Translations under genes and position numbers: made by a program
NCBI RefSeq assembly: GCF_021533215.1
Contig: NZ_JAJNKA010000012.1
Coordinates: 62,001 to 126,000, forward strand
Direction of reading: 5' to 3'
DNA length: 64,000 bases
Source: Portibacter lacus
GTDB lineage: Bacteria > Bacteroidota > Bacteroidia > Chitinophagales > Saprospiraceae
Shown here: one piece after another, positions 1 to 11,100 of the stretch
Layout: every line of letters starts with the position of its first letter
Position numbering within the stretch: position 1 is the stretch's first letter
The notes under the pieces: generated by a model
Told to the model about the DNA's origin: nothing
Seen by the model: the letters and a program-made list of their open reading frames with translations, nothing else
Databases searched by the model: none

Positions 1-210
1 TTCTACCTTACTTAATGTTACTTCCACAGCCAATGGTTTAATAGTTACGGCTAAACCATCTTCTGCAATTAAAGTGAAACAAGCGCTACCATATGTTTTC
101 ATCATTCCTGGTCTTTCCAGTTTTGCATTTGTCAATGCTACATCTTGAGCTGAAATTGAGCCACCTGCAAGTAGTAATGCAGCCGTCATTATTTTTATAT
201 ATTTTTTCAT
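1..210 (-). CDS. Secreted protein of unknown function, N-terminal part only
   Basis: This is a partial reading frame of 70 codons that runs off the left edge of the window. It starts with ATG at 210 (minus strand) and opens with a clear Sec signal peptide: MKKYIKIM, then the hydrophobic stretch TAALLLAGGSIS, then AQ as the likely cleavage site. The visible mature part (DVALTNAKLERPGMMKTYGS) matches no family that I recognise. It lies 104 bases downstream of the M36 peptidase gene on the same strand, so the two may be co-transcribed. Signal peptide and reading frame are seen directly; the function is unknown. Confidence 0.6.
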   Translation of the reverse strand, partial: MKKYIKIMTAALLLAGGSISAQDVALTNAKLERPGMMKTYGSACFTLIAEDGLAVTIKPLAVEVTLSKVE

Positions 211-313
211 TTGAATTTTAATTTTATGGTTTGAAAATGAAGTAATTCCGACCACTTTGATGGTTTTCAATTCGGAATTACTTCTAGATCATTTTTCGTT
301 TTGATGATTGTAA

Positions 314-3300
314 TTAATCGTTGTTGTTACCTATTGAGTAATTGATCGTTTCAGAATCTCTATCATTTGAAGAATTTGTCTCAAGAGGGCTAACACATGA
401 AGTTTTTGCCGTAATGGAAACATCTCCTTGACCACTTGCATTAAAAGTCCCCGTGAATCCAAACTTAGTAGAACCTAACTCGTCTATCTTAGCAAAACTT
501 GTAAACTCCCAGAATAAAAAGTTTTCGCTATAAGTCCAGCTGCTATTATCAACAGCCACTCCACCGACTACCGTTAAACTTGGATCGAAATCAAATCCTA
601 AATAATCATTTTTACTAATTCTAACTTTGATGGGACCCGAAGTTTCATTTCCTGACATCTCGATTACATCGACTAAAACCCTCATCGGAGTAGAACTTTC
701 ATTTACAACTCCAGGAACGATCGATAGCGAAGGCTTCACGTCAAATGGTGCTTTAGTAGATGGCAGAATTAATGTAAAAGTTTCATCAACATATACTCTT
801 CCTCCACTACTGATTGGGTCTGTTGCAGTAACTGCACTTCCCAATACTACTGGGTTTTCAACAATCTTAATATTATCAATCCACCATCCGTCTCCGCCAC
901 CTGATCCAACGTCCTCCGAAAAAACAAACCTTACTTTAGTAGTACCTGCTGGTAATAAACCTGCAGATTCAGTATACTCAGCAAAGCTACCAGTAAATGC
1001 AGCTCCAGTACTTACTGGATTATAAAGTGAGCTTAATACACCATTGTATCCATTTTCTTGTAGTGCTAGTCTTGTCCACGTGATCCCGTCTGTTGTTGTT
1101 TCCAAGAATCCACCATCATAACCTGAATCCGTGTTGAATTTATGCCAGAATCTGATTTGACGCTGATTGTTAGATGAAGGAAGCTCAGGACTTTCTAATG
1201 TTGTATTTGCACCAGTTAATCCTGCGTTTGTTGTATAAAAATATGCATTTCCATCTTGGGCATCTCCATCATCTCTTCTTTCAAAGGTGTTTCCACCACC
1301 TGTCACTGCTAACCAACCTTCTTCACCAGCTTCAAATGAATACTGAACAACGATATTCGAAGTGTTTTCTGTTAAAACATACCCATTTACGGTTAATTCA
1401 ACAAAGCCATCAGCAGGGATAGAAGCGATCGTAAAAGTCAACATTCTACCATTTTGGACATAAGTAGCTCCTTCTACAGAAGAGATTGAGAAATTATTTG
1501 GAATGGCATCTGTAACTACAATATTTTCACTTTCTATACCTGAAGTATTAGTTACTTTAATAGTATACGATAGGTCAGAATCGTTTTCTAAAAGTGAAGG
1601 TGCAGTAATTTCGATGTCATGAAATGCTTGGGCTGGACCACATGGTGTTGCATATCCATCTCTTTCATCTCCAATATTGTTAGTAGGATTGATTGCATCA
1701 ATTCCTAATCCTCTTTTTGCAAATGCTTTCCAGATTAGACATCCATGAGCACCATCATAATGCAAGCTATCTGCAAGTAAGATCGCGTCTCTCATGTCCA
1801 AGAATGTTGGACTTGGCTTTTGCAGTCTGATCCCTTCTTGGATCAATTTAAGAGCAAGGTTATTTCCAGCATTATTAGCTGCTATTGCTGCAATGTCTCC
1901 ACTCGGAGGATTATAAGTAATTGCATTGTTAAATCCATATTCATCCACAAGATTTTGGGCAACTTCCCAAAGCATCGTACACCAGATGAATCCGATACCA
2001 TGAGGAATTGTTATTTCAGCTGAATTCCCAACTCCGAACCCACCATTTGTCGTTCCTGCAAAGGTGTATTCGTTGATATTTAAGTCTGTACTGTATTTAC
2101 GTGGTCGTATTCCAGTTCCGTTCGGATCGGTATAAGTAACATATGTACCTATTCCTTTATTAGGCAATGTACCATTAGGATGGAGACTAGTAACTGCTCC
2201 TAAATCATCTGAAGTAGTTGTTAAGTACAATGCATAGAAATCAGACCATCCTTCACCTCCTTGCTCATCTCCAGAAAGTGTTCCGCCAGTTAATCCCTGC
2301 GGAGAAGTTCTAGAAGAAATTCCGTGGCCGTATTCATGTGCAATAATTCCATTATCAAAATCACCATCTTTTTTCGGTTGTGGTGGAGTATCTTGCTCTA
2401 AAGAACCAATTATTTCGATCCCTTGAGCTAATGTTTCTTTTATAAGTAATCCTGTATTATAACTAACCATAACTGCTGGAATGGTTATCGTATTCAGTGT
2501 TGGGTCGGTTCCTCCCATCGCTGCAACCTCATCAGGGCTACTGCTATTATTATTAACAATTATTGCTCCTGCTGCGCCACCTCTTTGTGCTCCATCTACT
2601 TTTTCAACAAAAGAACAATCTCCTCTGTCTATGATTACGATCATACCTACAACATTGTTACATGGGGCAGATCCAATTCCACTTCCTAGGCCACAACCTA
2701 AAGAACTACCACATCCATCGTTTACTAAAACAAATGGTTTGTTTAACACTGGATTCTCGTGAAGATTGTAAGGTGTTACTGGGCTATAAAGTGCACCTTG
2801 AATAGCGATAAATGCATCTCCTTCTTCTACATGTCCATCACCTGAAACTTGATTTATTTTAACCAATTCATCTTGCCCAGCTGAAGTCCATAGATACATT
2901 TGCATTTGTGGACTTACTCCATCTTGCAATGTTAGCATATTCGCATTATTAGTTCCTCCTCCATCTTGAGCTTGAGCCAATAATTCATCTCTTCCTTCTC
3001 CTCCTTTTCCAAAATTCTCAAATTGAAAATTTCTTCCTTCTTCAGTAAATCCGAAGTTGTAAAATATATCATGTATTAAATTATTCTGATAGAATAAGTT
3101 TACGATTGCTGCATTTCTGTTCGGCGTAGGATTATTTGTGCTTGTTTGGATATAATCCGGCTCTTGAGAAAGATCCCATGCGTAGTGAAAAGCTTGTGCA
3201 CCTAATGGGTTGTTACTTGTAGCCATTGCTGCTGCTGCTGGATTAGGAATTCCTCCTAATGGCGTCGGGCTTGGATCATAAAATGCAAATACATTATTTC

Positions 3301-4249
3301 CTTTTGTATATACATTCTGTGTTACACCATCGATACTTGTCCATCCATAAGGAGATGCAATTGGATCTCCAGCTGTAGTTACAACTGTTTGGTTATTTTC
3401 AGCGGAATCATCATTAGGAGCTTCTGCTGGCAAGTCTAAAACTAAATAACTATTTGCTGGAGCTGCGACTGTACTTGGTAGTGCAGAATAATGATGGTCA
3501 TGATCGGCATGTCCATATTCTTTTTCCCATTTTTCAGCACCTGCTAAATGAAGTGCTTCCTTTTGCTGGTCTAAGATAGCTTGCTCTGCTGGAGAAGCAT
3601 CATATACCAATGAAGGGCCGAATGAACAATGAAGTACTTTGTCTTCTGTTTCTAAGACTTCACCTGTCGAAGCATTCACATAGCTTACATAGTAGTGTTG
3701 TCTATCTTTTGTATGAATTTGAGTTTCATAAGCGAGTATAAGCGTTTTGCTAGCATCATCTTTAAGATAGATTAATCTAGATTCAGGGTTTGAAGCAAAA
3801 TTATTTCCTTTAGCATAGACCATATGCTTATCTGTACTAGACTTTCTTTCTAATTCGTTAAAATCTACGTTTCCTTTAACCTTATTAGCTTTCATAGCCT
3901 TTTTCAATGCTTCACTTCCAGATATCGAAGGACTGGCATTTTTAGATCGGTAATCAACGAAAGTATTCGTTGTAAATGTTTTTCCTTTCTTATTTAAAGC
4001 AATAGATAAAATGGCATCCTTAATATAGATCCCGTTTGATTTTTGAATAGCCTGGATTCTTCTGATTCCATCATTTTTTTCCACTAAATCTGCAGTTATA
4101 TCGTAATTAATGAAGGCATCTCTTGTGACATCTTTATTTTTTTTAGTCAAATAACTTTTAACGACTTCTTCAGCCTTTTTTTCTACTTGTGCAGAAACAA
4201 AAAGCGGCAATGAAGCGAAGAACATTAAGAAGAGTAAATATTTTTTCAT
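314..4249 (-). CDS. Secreted M36 (fungalysin-type) zinc metallopeptidase with PA insert and C-terminal beta domains
   Basis: This is an extracellular endopeptidase of 1311 residues. Residues 1-21 form a Sec signal peptide ending SAQ. An FTP-like propeptide follows, then a catalytic region with HEYGHGISSR at about 638-647 and the third zinc ligand in the downstream GEGWSD, the fungalysin signature. A protease-associated (PA) insert precedes the zinc motif at about 495-620. After the catalytic domain come a DUF11-like Ig module (about 875-960) and a MAM/jelly-roll-like sandwich (about 965-1120). The C-terminus ends in a beta domain closing with SETINYSIGNNND and has no recognisable type A T9SS sorting domain, although family relatives usually have one. 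The gene is divergent from the sensor kinase, and the candidate operator at 4346 lies about 100 bases upstream of its start. The family call is firm; how it is exported is inferred. Confidence 0.93.
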   Translation of the reverse strand: MKKYLLFLMFFASLPLFVSAQVEKKAEEVVKSYLTKKNKDVTRDAFINYDITADLVEKNDGIRRIQAIQKSNGIYIKDAILSIALNKKGKTFTTNTFVDYRSKNASPSISGSEALKKAMKANKVKGNVDFNELERKSSTDKHMVYAKGNNFASNPESRLIYLKDDASKTLILAYETQIHTKDRQHYYVSYVNASTGEVLETEDKVLHCSFGPSLVYDASPAEQAILDQQKEALHLAGAEKWEKEYGHADHDHHYSALPSTVAAPANSYLVLDLPAEAPNDDSAENNQTVVTTAGDPIASPYGWTSIDGVTQNVYTKGNNVFAFYDPSPTPLGGIPNPAAAAMATSNNPLGAQAFHYAWDLSQEPDYIQTSTNNPTPNRNAAIVNLFYQNNLIHDIFYNFGFTEEGRNFQFENFGKGGEGRDELLAQAQDGGGTNNANMLTLQDGVSPQMQMYLWTSAGQDELVKINQVSGDGHVEEGDAFIAIQGALYSPVTPYNLHENPVLNKPFVLVNDGCGSSLGCGLGSGIGSAPCNNVVGMIVIIDRGDCSFVEKVDGAQRGGAAGAIIVNNNSSSPDEVAAMGGTDPTLNTITIPAVMVSYNTGLLIKETLAQGIEIIGSLEQDTPPQPKKDGDFDNGIIAHEYGHGISSRTSPQGLTGGTLSGDEQGGEGWSDFYALYLTTTSDDLGAVTSLHPNGTLPNKGIGTYVTYTDPNGTGIRPRKYSTDLNINEYTFAGTTNGGFGVGNSAEITIPHGIGFIWCTMLWEVAQNLVDEYGFNNAITYNPPSGDIAAIAANNAGNNLALKLIQEGIRLQKPSPTFLDMRDAILLADSLHYDGAHGCLIWKAFAKRGLGIDAINPTNNIGDERDGYATPCGPAQAFHDIEITAPSLLENDSDLSYTIKVTNTSGIESENIVVTDAIPNNFSISSVEGATYVQNGRMLTFTIASIPADGFVELTVNGYVLTENTSNIVVQYSFEAGEEGWLAVTGGGNTFERRDDGDAQDGNAYFYTTNAGLTGANTTLESPELPSSNNQRQIRFWHKFNTDSGYDGGFLETTTDGITWTRLALQENGYNGVLSSLYNPVSTGAAFTGSFAEYTESAGLLPAGTTKVRFVFSEDVGSGGGDGWWIDNIKIVENPVVLGSAVTATDPISSGGRVYVDETFTLILPSTKAPFDVKPSLSIVPGVVNESSTPMRVLVDVIEMSGNETSGPIKVRISKNDYLGFDFDPSLTVVGGVAVDNSSWTYSENFLFWEFTSFAKIDELGSTKFGFTGTFNASGQGDVSITAKTSCVSPLETNSSNDRDSETINYSIGNNND

Positions 4250-4276
4250 TTGCTTAAATTTTATTAATTAAAAAAT

Positions 4277-7200
4277 TTGAAATATGACTTTATTATGTTT
4301 AGTAATTTCTTGTGGCTAAATTACAGGTGCATTAAGGTTCTCACAATGGCCCATATGGAGTATATTGGTTTAGATTATCAGGTTTCTTGGAAAATTCTCA
4401 AAGGATTATTTTCTCGTCTTGTCTTTATGCCAATAATTGTGTTGTTTTTCTTTGCAAATCAGGGGTTCAGCCAGAACGAGCTTTTCTTCAAACAATTAAC
4501 AGAATCATTTACCAATACCATTATCAAAGATGCTGATGGCTTTATCTGGGTTGGGACCCAAGATGGGCTACTGCGCTATGATAACAATGAATTCAAAAGC
4601 TTTAGACACAAGAAGGATGAGCAGCATTCGCTACCAAATAACTATATTTGGACTATTGTAGAAGATCTTAATGAAAATCTTTGGATAGGAACTTTCGGCG
4701 GTGGCTTAGCCATGTGGGATAAGACAAAAGAAAAATTTTTCAACTTTGAAAATAAGATAGATCAGGGCGCCGCGTCTATTCATGCTTTAGAAATATACCA
4801 AGATTCTTTATTGCTAGTTGGGACAGAAACTGGATTATTCACATTTAACATTGAGGTAAAAAAATATGTTGATAGTTTAAATTGCCTGAATAGTAATGAC
4901 TGCTTTATTAATGACATTTATGTTTCAGATCAAGGTGATGCATACATCGCCACAAATGGGGGTGTATTTGTAAAAGAATCGACTAGCAAGACCTATGAGA
5001 AGTTAATTCTTGATCATTCTGATTCTCCAGTTCATTGTATCGAAGGAATAGCTCATCGTATATATATAGGTACCGATAATGGGTTATTTACTTATAACCA
5101 ACGGAAAAAAATCGTTAACCACCAACTGGCAGATAAAGTAGTTGTTAGTATTCTTCCGATTAATACTGAGGAATGGTATGTAGGAACGAATACGGGTTTA
5201 GGTCAATTTAGTAACAAAGATGGTTATATATGGCATCGAGAAGAACTTGCTGGTGAGAATACTCTAAAAAGTGATTTCATTCATACGCTTTATGAGATAG
5301 AAGATGAAATTGTTTGGGCAGGAACCAGAAAGGGGATACACCAATTTACAATAAAACCTCCTGTTTTTCAGAACCTAAATCGGATCTATAATAATTCAAT
5401 TTGTTCGCCGACAGCCCTTGGAATGACAGAAGATAAAAATGCGAATGTCTGGATATGTAGTAGAGAGGGTCTTTTATTTTTAGACATGGAAGGGAACAAG
5501 GATTACTGGGAAGCAAAGTGCTACAATCCTCAGAATACGCCAGAAATGAGAAATGCGTATACAATTAATATAACTAAAGATAGTAAAGATGATCTTTGGC
5601 TAGCATATAGGAAGAATGGTTTTTCTCGGATAAGGCAAGTAGGTAGTGAGTTAATATGGACTGACTTTCCGAAAGTCAATTCAATTTTAAATGGAGATGG
5701 TATTAATCAGGTTTTTGAAGATTCAGATGGGACTTATTGGCTAGCAACCAGGGGTAAAGGTTTAATGCAATTTGATCCGCAAACAGAAGAAATTATTACC
5801 TATGATGTTAGCAATGGGTTATCTCATCCATATGTTTTTAGAATATTTGAGGATAGTGAGCAAAGACTTTGGTTGTCTACAGCTAATGGTGGCTTATGCC
5901 AATTTGATAAAAAGGGAAAATCGTTTAATTGTTACACAGTAGATCGAAATAATCCTTCAAGTATCGCAGCAGATATGGTCCTTTCTACATCCCAATTCAG
6001 TGATAATAGGTTATTAGTAAGCACCGTGAATGGTCTTAATATATTAGAAAAAGACGCTACTTTTAGACTGATCAACATGCTTGACGGCCTCACCAATAAT
6101 ATAATATATGGAGCTCTTGAAGATGATAATGGGTATTTATGGGTGAGCACAAATGAGGGAATTAGCAGGTTAGACATAAGTGGTGATGAAGTAAAGACCA
6201 TTAATTATACCAAAGAAAACGGACTAGGTTCGAAGGAGTTCAATCAACATTCTTTTCTGGAACATTCGTCAGGCTTATTCTTTTTCGGAGGTGTAGAGGG
6301 AGTCACTTTTTTCGACCCTATAAAAATTGAATCAGAAAAAATAAAGGCCTCCATCGTATTTACGGATTTTCAATTATTCAACAACTCTGTTCCTGTTGAT
6401 GGTACTTCAGCTAATGAATTTACACTTCAAAAGTCCATTAATGAGACCTCAGAAATAAAACTTGACTATAATGAAAATTCCATTGCATTTGAGTTTGCTG
6501 CACTAGCATATGGTAATGCAGGAACGTTGACTTATCTTCATAAAATGGAAGGATTGGAAGAAGAATGGATTGCTTCTGGAAATAGAAATTATGTTTCTTA
6601 TCCGAAAGTACCTCCTGGAAACTACCAATTCAAGGTTAGATTAATGGATCAAAACGAGCAAATCCTTGATGTTGAAAAATCGATAAACATTTACATATCA
6701 AGACCTCCTTGGAAAACATGGTGGGCATATTTATTTTACTTGGGTGTATTAGTTGCTACTGTGTATGGAATCATCTACGTTCAGACAGAAAGGACGAAAG
6801 CTATAGCAGAAGCAAGAGAAAATGAGCGAAGTATCTTTAGAAAAAAAATGTCTAGAGATTTTCATGATGAAGCAGGAAATAAAATCACCATGATTTCTTT
6901 ATTGACCGACCATGCAACTAGAAACACTTCTGATTCAAAGGTAATTTCAACCATGGAACAGTTACAAGATAATATTCAAGAGTTAAGAAGTGGAATGCAG
7001 GATTTTATTTGGGTTCTTGATCCAGCTAAAGATAACTTATTTGATGTGCTAGTCAGATTTAGGGACTTTGCCCATGACTCTTTTGAGTATACTGATATTG
7101 AATTTCAATTTGATTCTATAGATCCTAGTTTAGAAAAAGTGGAAATGCAAGGAAATGTTAGGCGTCATTTTTTACTCATCTTTAAAGAAGCAATTACAAA

Positions 7201-7429
7201 TATATTAAAGTATGCTAAGGCTTCGAAGGTGAAGTTCAAGTTTAGCAAAAACGAAGATGAATGGAAGTTTCACCTAAAAGATGATGGGGTTGGCTTTGAT
7301 ATAGATGAATTAAAAAGGATAAATGGTCTAAATAACATGATAGCAAGAGGAGAGAAAATAAATGCGGAAGTGGAAATCGTGTCAAAATCAGGAAAAGGTA
7401 CTTCAATAATCCTTAAGTGGATAAGTTAA
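4277..7429 (+). CDS. Sensor histidine kinase with periplasmic two-component-regulator propeller (reg_prop/Y_Y_Y/HisKA_3-like)
   Basis: This is a membrane sensor kinase of up to 1050 residues. After a hydrophobic export segment (about 44-66, ending GFSQ) there are many propeller repeats of the W(I/V)GT-GL type (about 70-690), a Y_Y_Y domain (about 712-812) and one membrane helix (about 814-835). The dimerisation helix has the phospho-acceptor in RDFHDEAGNK (His863). The ATPase has its N-box in EAITNILKYAKA and G-boxes in DDGVGFD and GKGTS. There is no fused receiver or AraC domain, so it should signal to the adjacent LuxR-type regulator. The longest frame begins 27 bases from the divergent peptidase start, leaving almost no promoter room. 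In-frame ATGs at 4346, 4355 or 4427 are therefore likelier starts. The first two lie inside the repeated ATGGCCCATATGG element. Confidence 0.9.
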   Translation: MKYDFIMFSNFLWLNYRCIKVLTMAHMEYIGLDYQVSWKILKGLFSRLVFMPIIVLFFFANQGFSQNELFFKQLTESFTNTIIKDADGFIWVGTQDGLLRYDNNEFKSFRHKKDEQHSLPNNYIWTIVEDLNENLWIGTFGGGLAMWDKTKEKFFNFENKIDQGAASIHALEIYQDSLLLVGTETGLFTFNIEVKKYVDSLNCLNSNDCFINDIYVSDQGDAYIATNGGVFVKESTSKTYEKLILDHSDSPVHCIEGIAHRIYIGTDNGLFTYNQRKKIVNHQLADKVVVSILPINTEEWYVGTNTGLGQFSNKDGYIWHREELAGENTLKSDFIHTLYEIEDEIVWAGTRKGIHQFTIKPPVFQNLNRIYNNSICSPTALGMTEDKNANVWICSREGLLFLDMEGNKDYWEAKCYNPQNTPEMRNAYTINITKDSKDDLWLAYRKNGFSRIRQVGSELIWTDFPKVNSILNGDGINQVFEDSDGTYWLATRGKGLMQFDPQTEEIITYDVSNGLSHPYVFRIFEDSEQRLWLSTANGGLCQFDKKGKSFNCYTVDRNNPSSIAADMVLSTSQFSDNRLLVSTVNGLNILEKDATFRLINMLDGLTNNIIYGALEDDNGYLWVSTNEGISRLDISGDEVKTINYTKENGLGSKEFNQHSFLEHSSGLFFFGGVEGVTFFDPIKIESEKIKASIVFTDFQLFNNSVPVDGTSANEFTLQKSINETSEIKLDYNENSIAFEFAALAYGNAGTLTYLHKMEGLEEEWIASGNRNYVSYPKVPPGNYQFKVRLMDQNEQILDVEKSINIYISRPPWKTWWAYLFYLGVLVATVYGIIYVQTERTKAIAEARENERSIFRKKMSRDFHDEAGNKITMISLLTDHATRNTSDSKVISTMEQLQDNIQELRSGMQDFIWVLDPAKDNLFDVLVRFRDFAHDSFEYTDIEFQFDSIDPSLEKVEMQGNVRRHFLLIFKEAITNILKYAKASKVKFKFSKNEDEWKFHLKDDGVGFDIDELKRINGLNNMIARGEKINAEVEIVSKSGKGTSIILKWIS
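4346..4358. repeat. Copy 1 of the ATGGCCCATATGG element, before the sensor kinase
   Basis: These thirteen bases are identical to 7432-7444 upstream of the response regulator. The core CCATATGG is a perfect palindrome. The copy sits about 100 bases upstream of the divergent M36 peptidase start and overlaps two possible ATG starts of the kinase (4346 and 4355). It could be an operator for the LuxR-type regulator or part of the initiation region; the sequence alone does not decide. Confidence 0.5.
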
Positions 7430-7431
7430 AA

Positions 7432-7449
7432 ATGGCCCATATGGTCCAT
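7432..7449. promoter_or_regulatory. 18-bp near-palindrome before the response regulator (candidate autoregulatory operator)
   Basis: The sequence ATGGCCCATATGGTCCAT pairs with its own reverse complement at 16 of 18 positions. It lies between the kinase stop (7429) and the regulator start (7495) and shares its first 13 bases with the element at 4346. The regulator is a LuxR/NarL-type protein, a family that binds as dimers to palindromes, so a binding site is a reasonable inference. The first bases could also be read as a six-codon mini-ORF (MAHMVH), which I consider less likely. Confidence 0.5.
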
Positions 7450-7494
7450 TGACCAAGGATTTTTGGTTTTATATATTGTGAACTATAATAAAGC

Positions 7495-8130
7495 ATGCTT
7501 ATGGAAGAATTAATAAAAGTAGCAATGGTAGACGATGACCCGATGATTCGAACCTTGTACAAGACATTAATAAATGATACAGAAGGGATGATATGTGTTG
7601 CAGAATTTGAGGGCAGTAAGGAGACGGTCGATGAGTTAGCAAATTCGTCAGTAGATGTCATTTTAATGGATGTGGACATGCCCAAAATGAATGGCATTGA
7701 TTGCGTCAGAAACATTAGAGAAAAAAATAAAGAAATCCCTATCGTAATGTTAACCGTAAATGAAGATAGTGAGTTGATATTTAATTCTCTCTGTAATGGA
7801 GCGAATGGTTATCTAGTGAAAGGTCTAAGGCCAGAAAAGTTAACAAATGGTATTATAGAAGTTTATAAGGGTGGAGCCCCGATGAGTGCTAGCATTGCTA
7901 GAAAGGTTGTGGATTCTTTTAAAATTACGAAAAGTGCTGTGTTAACAGGTAGAGAGCAAGAGGTGCTTCAGTTATTATGTGATGGAGATAATTACAAGCA
8001 AGCAGCAGCAAAACTATTTATTAGTGCTCATACTGTAAAGAGGCACATTCGAAATATTTATGAAAAACTTCAAGTGAATTCGAGAGCTGAATTAGTACAA
8101 AAAGCATACAGAGAAAATTTAGTTAGATGA
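7495..8130 (+). CDS. LuxR/NarL-family response regulator
   Basis: This 211-residue cytoplasmic response regulator has a receiver domain with the acidic pocket DDD at 13-15, phospho-acceptor Asp59 in LMDVDMP, Thr87 and Lys109 in GYLVKG. The output domain (about 148-208) is a LuxR-type helix-turn-helix: LTGREQEVLQLL, then AAAKLFISAHTVKRHI. It sits 65 bases after the sensor kinase, its obvious partner. Its TGA overlaps the ATG of the M4 peptidase gene (ATGA at 8127-8130), so regulator and peptidase should be translated from one message. The start at 7495 (MLMEELIKV) could equally be the second Met two codons later. Confidence 0.95.
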   Translation: MLMEELIKVAMVDDDPMIRTLYKTLINDTEGMICVAEFEGSKETVDELANSSVDVILMDVDMPKMNGIDCVRNIREKNKEIPIVMLTVNEDSELIFNSLCNGANGYLVKGLRPEKLTNGIIEVYKGGAPMSASIARKVVDSFKITKSAVLTGREQEVLQLLCDGDNYKQAAAKLFISAHTVKRHIRNIYEKLQVNSRAELVQKAYRENLVR

Positions 8131-11100
8131 AATATTTTTGGATTATACTTTTTTCTTCAATTAGCTTGAGTATTACCGCTCAAAGAGAAAGAATATTGTC
8201 CGATTTGAAAATAAAGTATGAAGTTAGTGAAGTTCATTTCAATGAGGAATTGAACACACCTTCGACTATCTTTCTAAGTAAAAGATCAAAACTTTTGAGT
8301 CTAGCACCGATCAAGGTAGTATCTGAGTTATATAACATTGACCTAAAAGAATTAGAACATAGTAAGACAACAAAATTAGGAGCGGACTTAGAAATTATAA
8401 GATTTAAAAGATTTATTCAAGGTATTCCTGTGGCTCATGGTGAGTACACTGTATTAACAAGTCATGGAGAAAATCAATCGATCTTCTCAGAACACTATGA
8501 AGTTAGTAGTACAGAATCTTCTGATTTAATGTCTGGAGATGAAGCATTACAGTGCGTCCTGCCGAAATTAAATAGTGGACTCTTTTCATGGGAAGCTACA
8601 GAGAGCCTATTAAAAAATAGAGATCTTAACATTAATCAAAAAAAAGCACTGGAGCAAGCTTTAATAGATGATATGCCTCATGGAGAAAAGGTTTGGGTTA
8701 AGGATTTTAATAGAAAATCTGGCCAACTTGAATTGGCATATGAATTTACAATTGAATCCGTTTCACCAGCATTTCGAGACAAGGTTTTTGTTAGTGCTAA
8801 GGATGGAAGAATTTTACTAAGAGATCCTCAATTAAAACATGGGATTGGGGACACCAGATATTCAGGTAGGAAATCGTTTCCTACGACAACGCTTTCTATA
8901 AATTCTTATGAGCTGAAAGGAACTGAATCAGTCAGTGGAATATTTTGCGAAACAAGAAGTTTAGAGGGTTTAGGTGGCTTGCCTGTTTCATCTCCAGCGA
9001 TTATTGCATTATCAGAAGCGATATTAGACGGAGATGAAGACGACCCATGCCTAACCGATGATATGGGTCAGACTATTGCTGAGTTCGGAGATGATGAATG
9101 GGATCTTAATGAACATAAAAAAGTACCTTTTGATGGTACCCTTAGGACATGTTGTCCCACCTATGTTCCTACACAGTGTAGTGAAGTAAGAAATGATGAC
9201 ATTGCTTTAGACGCTCAGTGGGGAGCTTCGATGGTGGCAAGATATTGGAAAGACATACACAATAGAAATGGTTATGATGATGAAGGTTCTGACTTGCTTT
9301 CCTTTGTACATCATGGGGAAGCATACGAGAACGCTTCATGGAATGGGCTGTATATGAAATATGGAGATGGAAGCTATCAAAGTGGACAAAATTCAGGTGC
9401 GAATCCATTGACTTTATTTGGACCTCTAGTTTCATTAGATGCTGTTGCTCATGAAATAGGTCATGGAATTTGTACTTCTACATCTGATTTGGTGTATGTA
9501 GGAGAATCTGGAGCGATGAATGAAGGCTTTTCAGATATTTGGGCAGCAGCAATAGAACAATATACATTGGATTTTGTAGATGGAACATTAGATTTCATTC
9601 CTTGGGGAATTGCGGAGCAAGCAGATGAAAGAGACATGGGTAATTATAATAATGCATCTGCTAGAGCACTTCGTTGGATGGACCACCCACCTGCAGAAAA
9701 CAATCCTGATACCTATGGTGCTGGTACTTGGTGGCAAGATCCAGATTGTGCTTCTCCGAATGTTGCCAATGATTTTTGTGGGGTACATTTTAATAGTGGA
9801 GTTCTTAATAAATGGTTCTATCTATTAACAGAAGGTTCAGGCAAAGCAATGAGCCCAGGACTAGGAAAACCAGCCTTTGACGATGAAGTTAATGATAAAG
9901 GAGATGTATATTCCGTGGATGGAATAGGTATGAGAAAGTCTGAGAAAATCACCTATGGGGCAGAATTGCTGTTACTTCCAAATGCCAGGTTTGCTGATAT
10001 GAGAGTTGCTTCCATAGCAGTTGCGAGAGCGTTATATGGCCCATGTAGTAATGAAGAAGAACAAACAACAAGCGCATGGTATGCGGTTGGTGTGGGGAAC
10101 GATTTCGGTAACTGCGGTCCGACGATAGAATTTAATAAATTTAATATTACTCAAGTAAGTGAATCAAGTTCGGAAGCAGGTTGTGAGGCTGAAAAATTAA
10201 TTGAATTAGAAATAGCTTCTTTCATGGCAAATGCTACTATTAATTTTCAAACAGGTGGAAATGCGATTCGAGGTGAGGATTTTGATTTAGTAACGACATC
10301 ACTTTCATTCGCTGGAAGTGAGAATAAAGTCTTGCAAATAAAAATTTATGATGACAAAGTAGAAGAAGGAAATGATACTATTGTTCTTAGTTTTAACGAT
10401 GGTGTATTTAGTGATTCCGAAACAATTATTATTATAAATGATGATGGAATTCCAGCGGTTGGTGCAAGTGTTGTTTTGCTTTCAGAGACTTTCGATGTTG
10501 ATGATTTATCATGGACTGCTGAATTAGTTAATCCTACTTCGATGTTTACAAGTTGGTATGTAGATTCTGGAGATAGTAATCAAGCCCATGTTTCAATAGA
10601 TGGAGCTTCTGGTTCGCCTTCATATAACCAAGCATTTGAATCAAATGTAAGATTAAAATCCCCAGAAATTAATGCTATAGGAAGGAAAAATATAGAGATT
10701 ACCTTTGATTGGGAGGCAGGAGGTGAAAGAGATTTGGTAGACCCATCAGCAATTTTTGACTATGGAACTTTTCAGATCAGTTATGATGGATTTGATTGGA
10801 TAGATATTGCAGATTTTGTTGGAACGCCTGAATCTGGAGGTCAGATTAGTGCAAGCGGTACTTATTCAATGATTCATCCAGAACTGGACAATCATAATTT
10901 CTTGCTAGGTTTCGAATGGCAGAATGACGCTTTGAATGGAGGAAGTTTTAGTTTTAAAATTGACAACGTTGTTGTTACTGGTGAAGGTTTAGAAATTGAA
11001 TCAGAGATAGGTGGAACGATGTCTGCTATAGTTCCTGCTAAGGAGAGAATTGGTTTTATTTCCATTGCAGATTCAGAAGTGATCGCTATTATTGAAGAAG

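Noticed and set aside
627-1025. 132-codon open frame on the plus strand inside the M36 peptidase gene
   Set aside because: It is the mirror of beta-rich coding sequence; the Ser/Thr/Pro-rich composition is typical of shadow frames.
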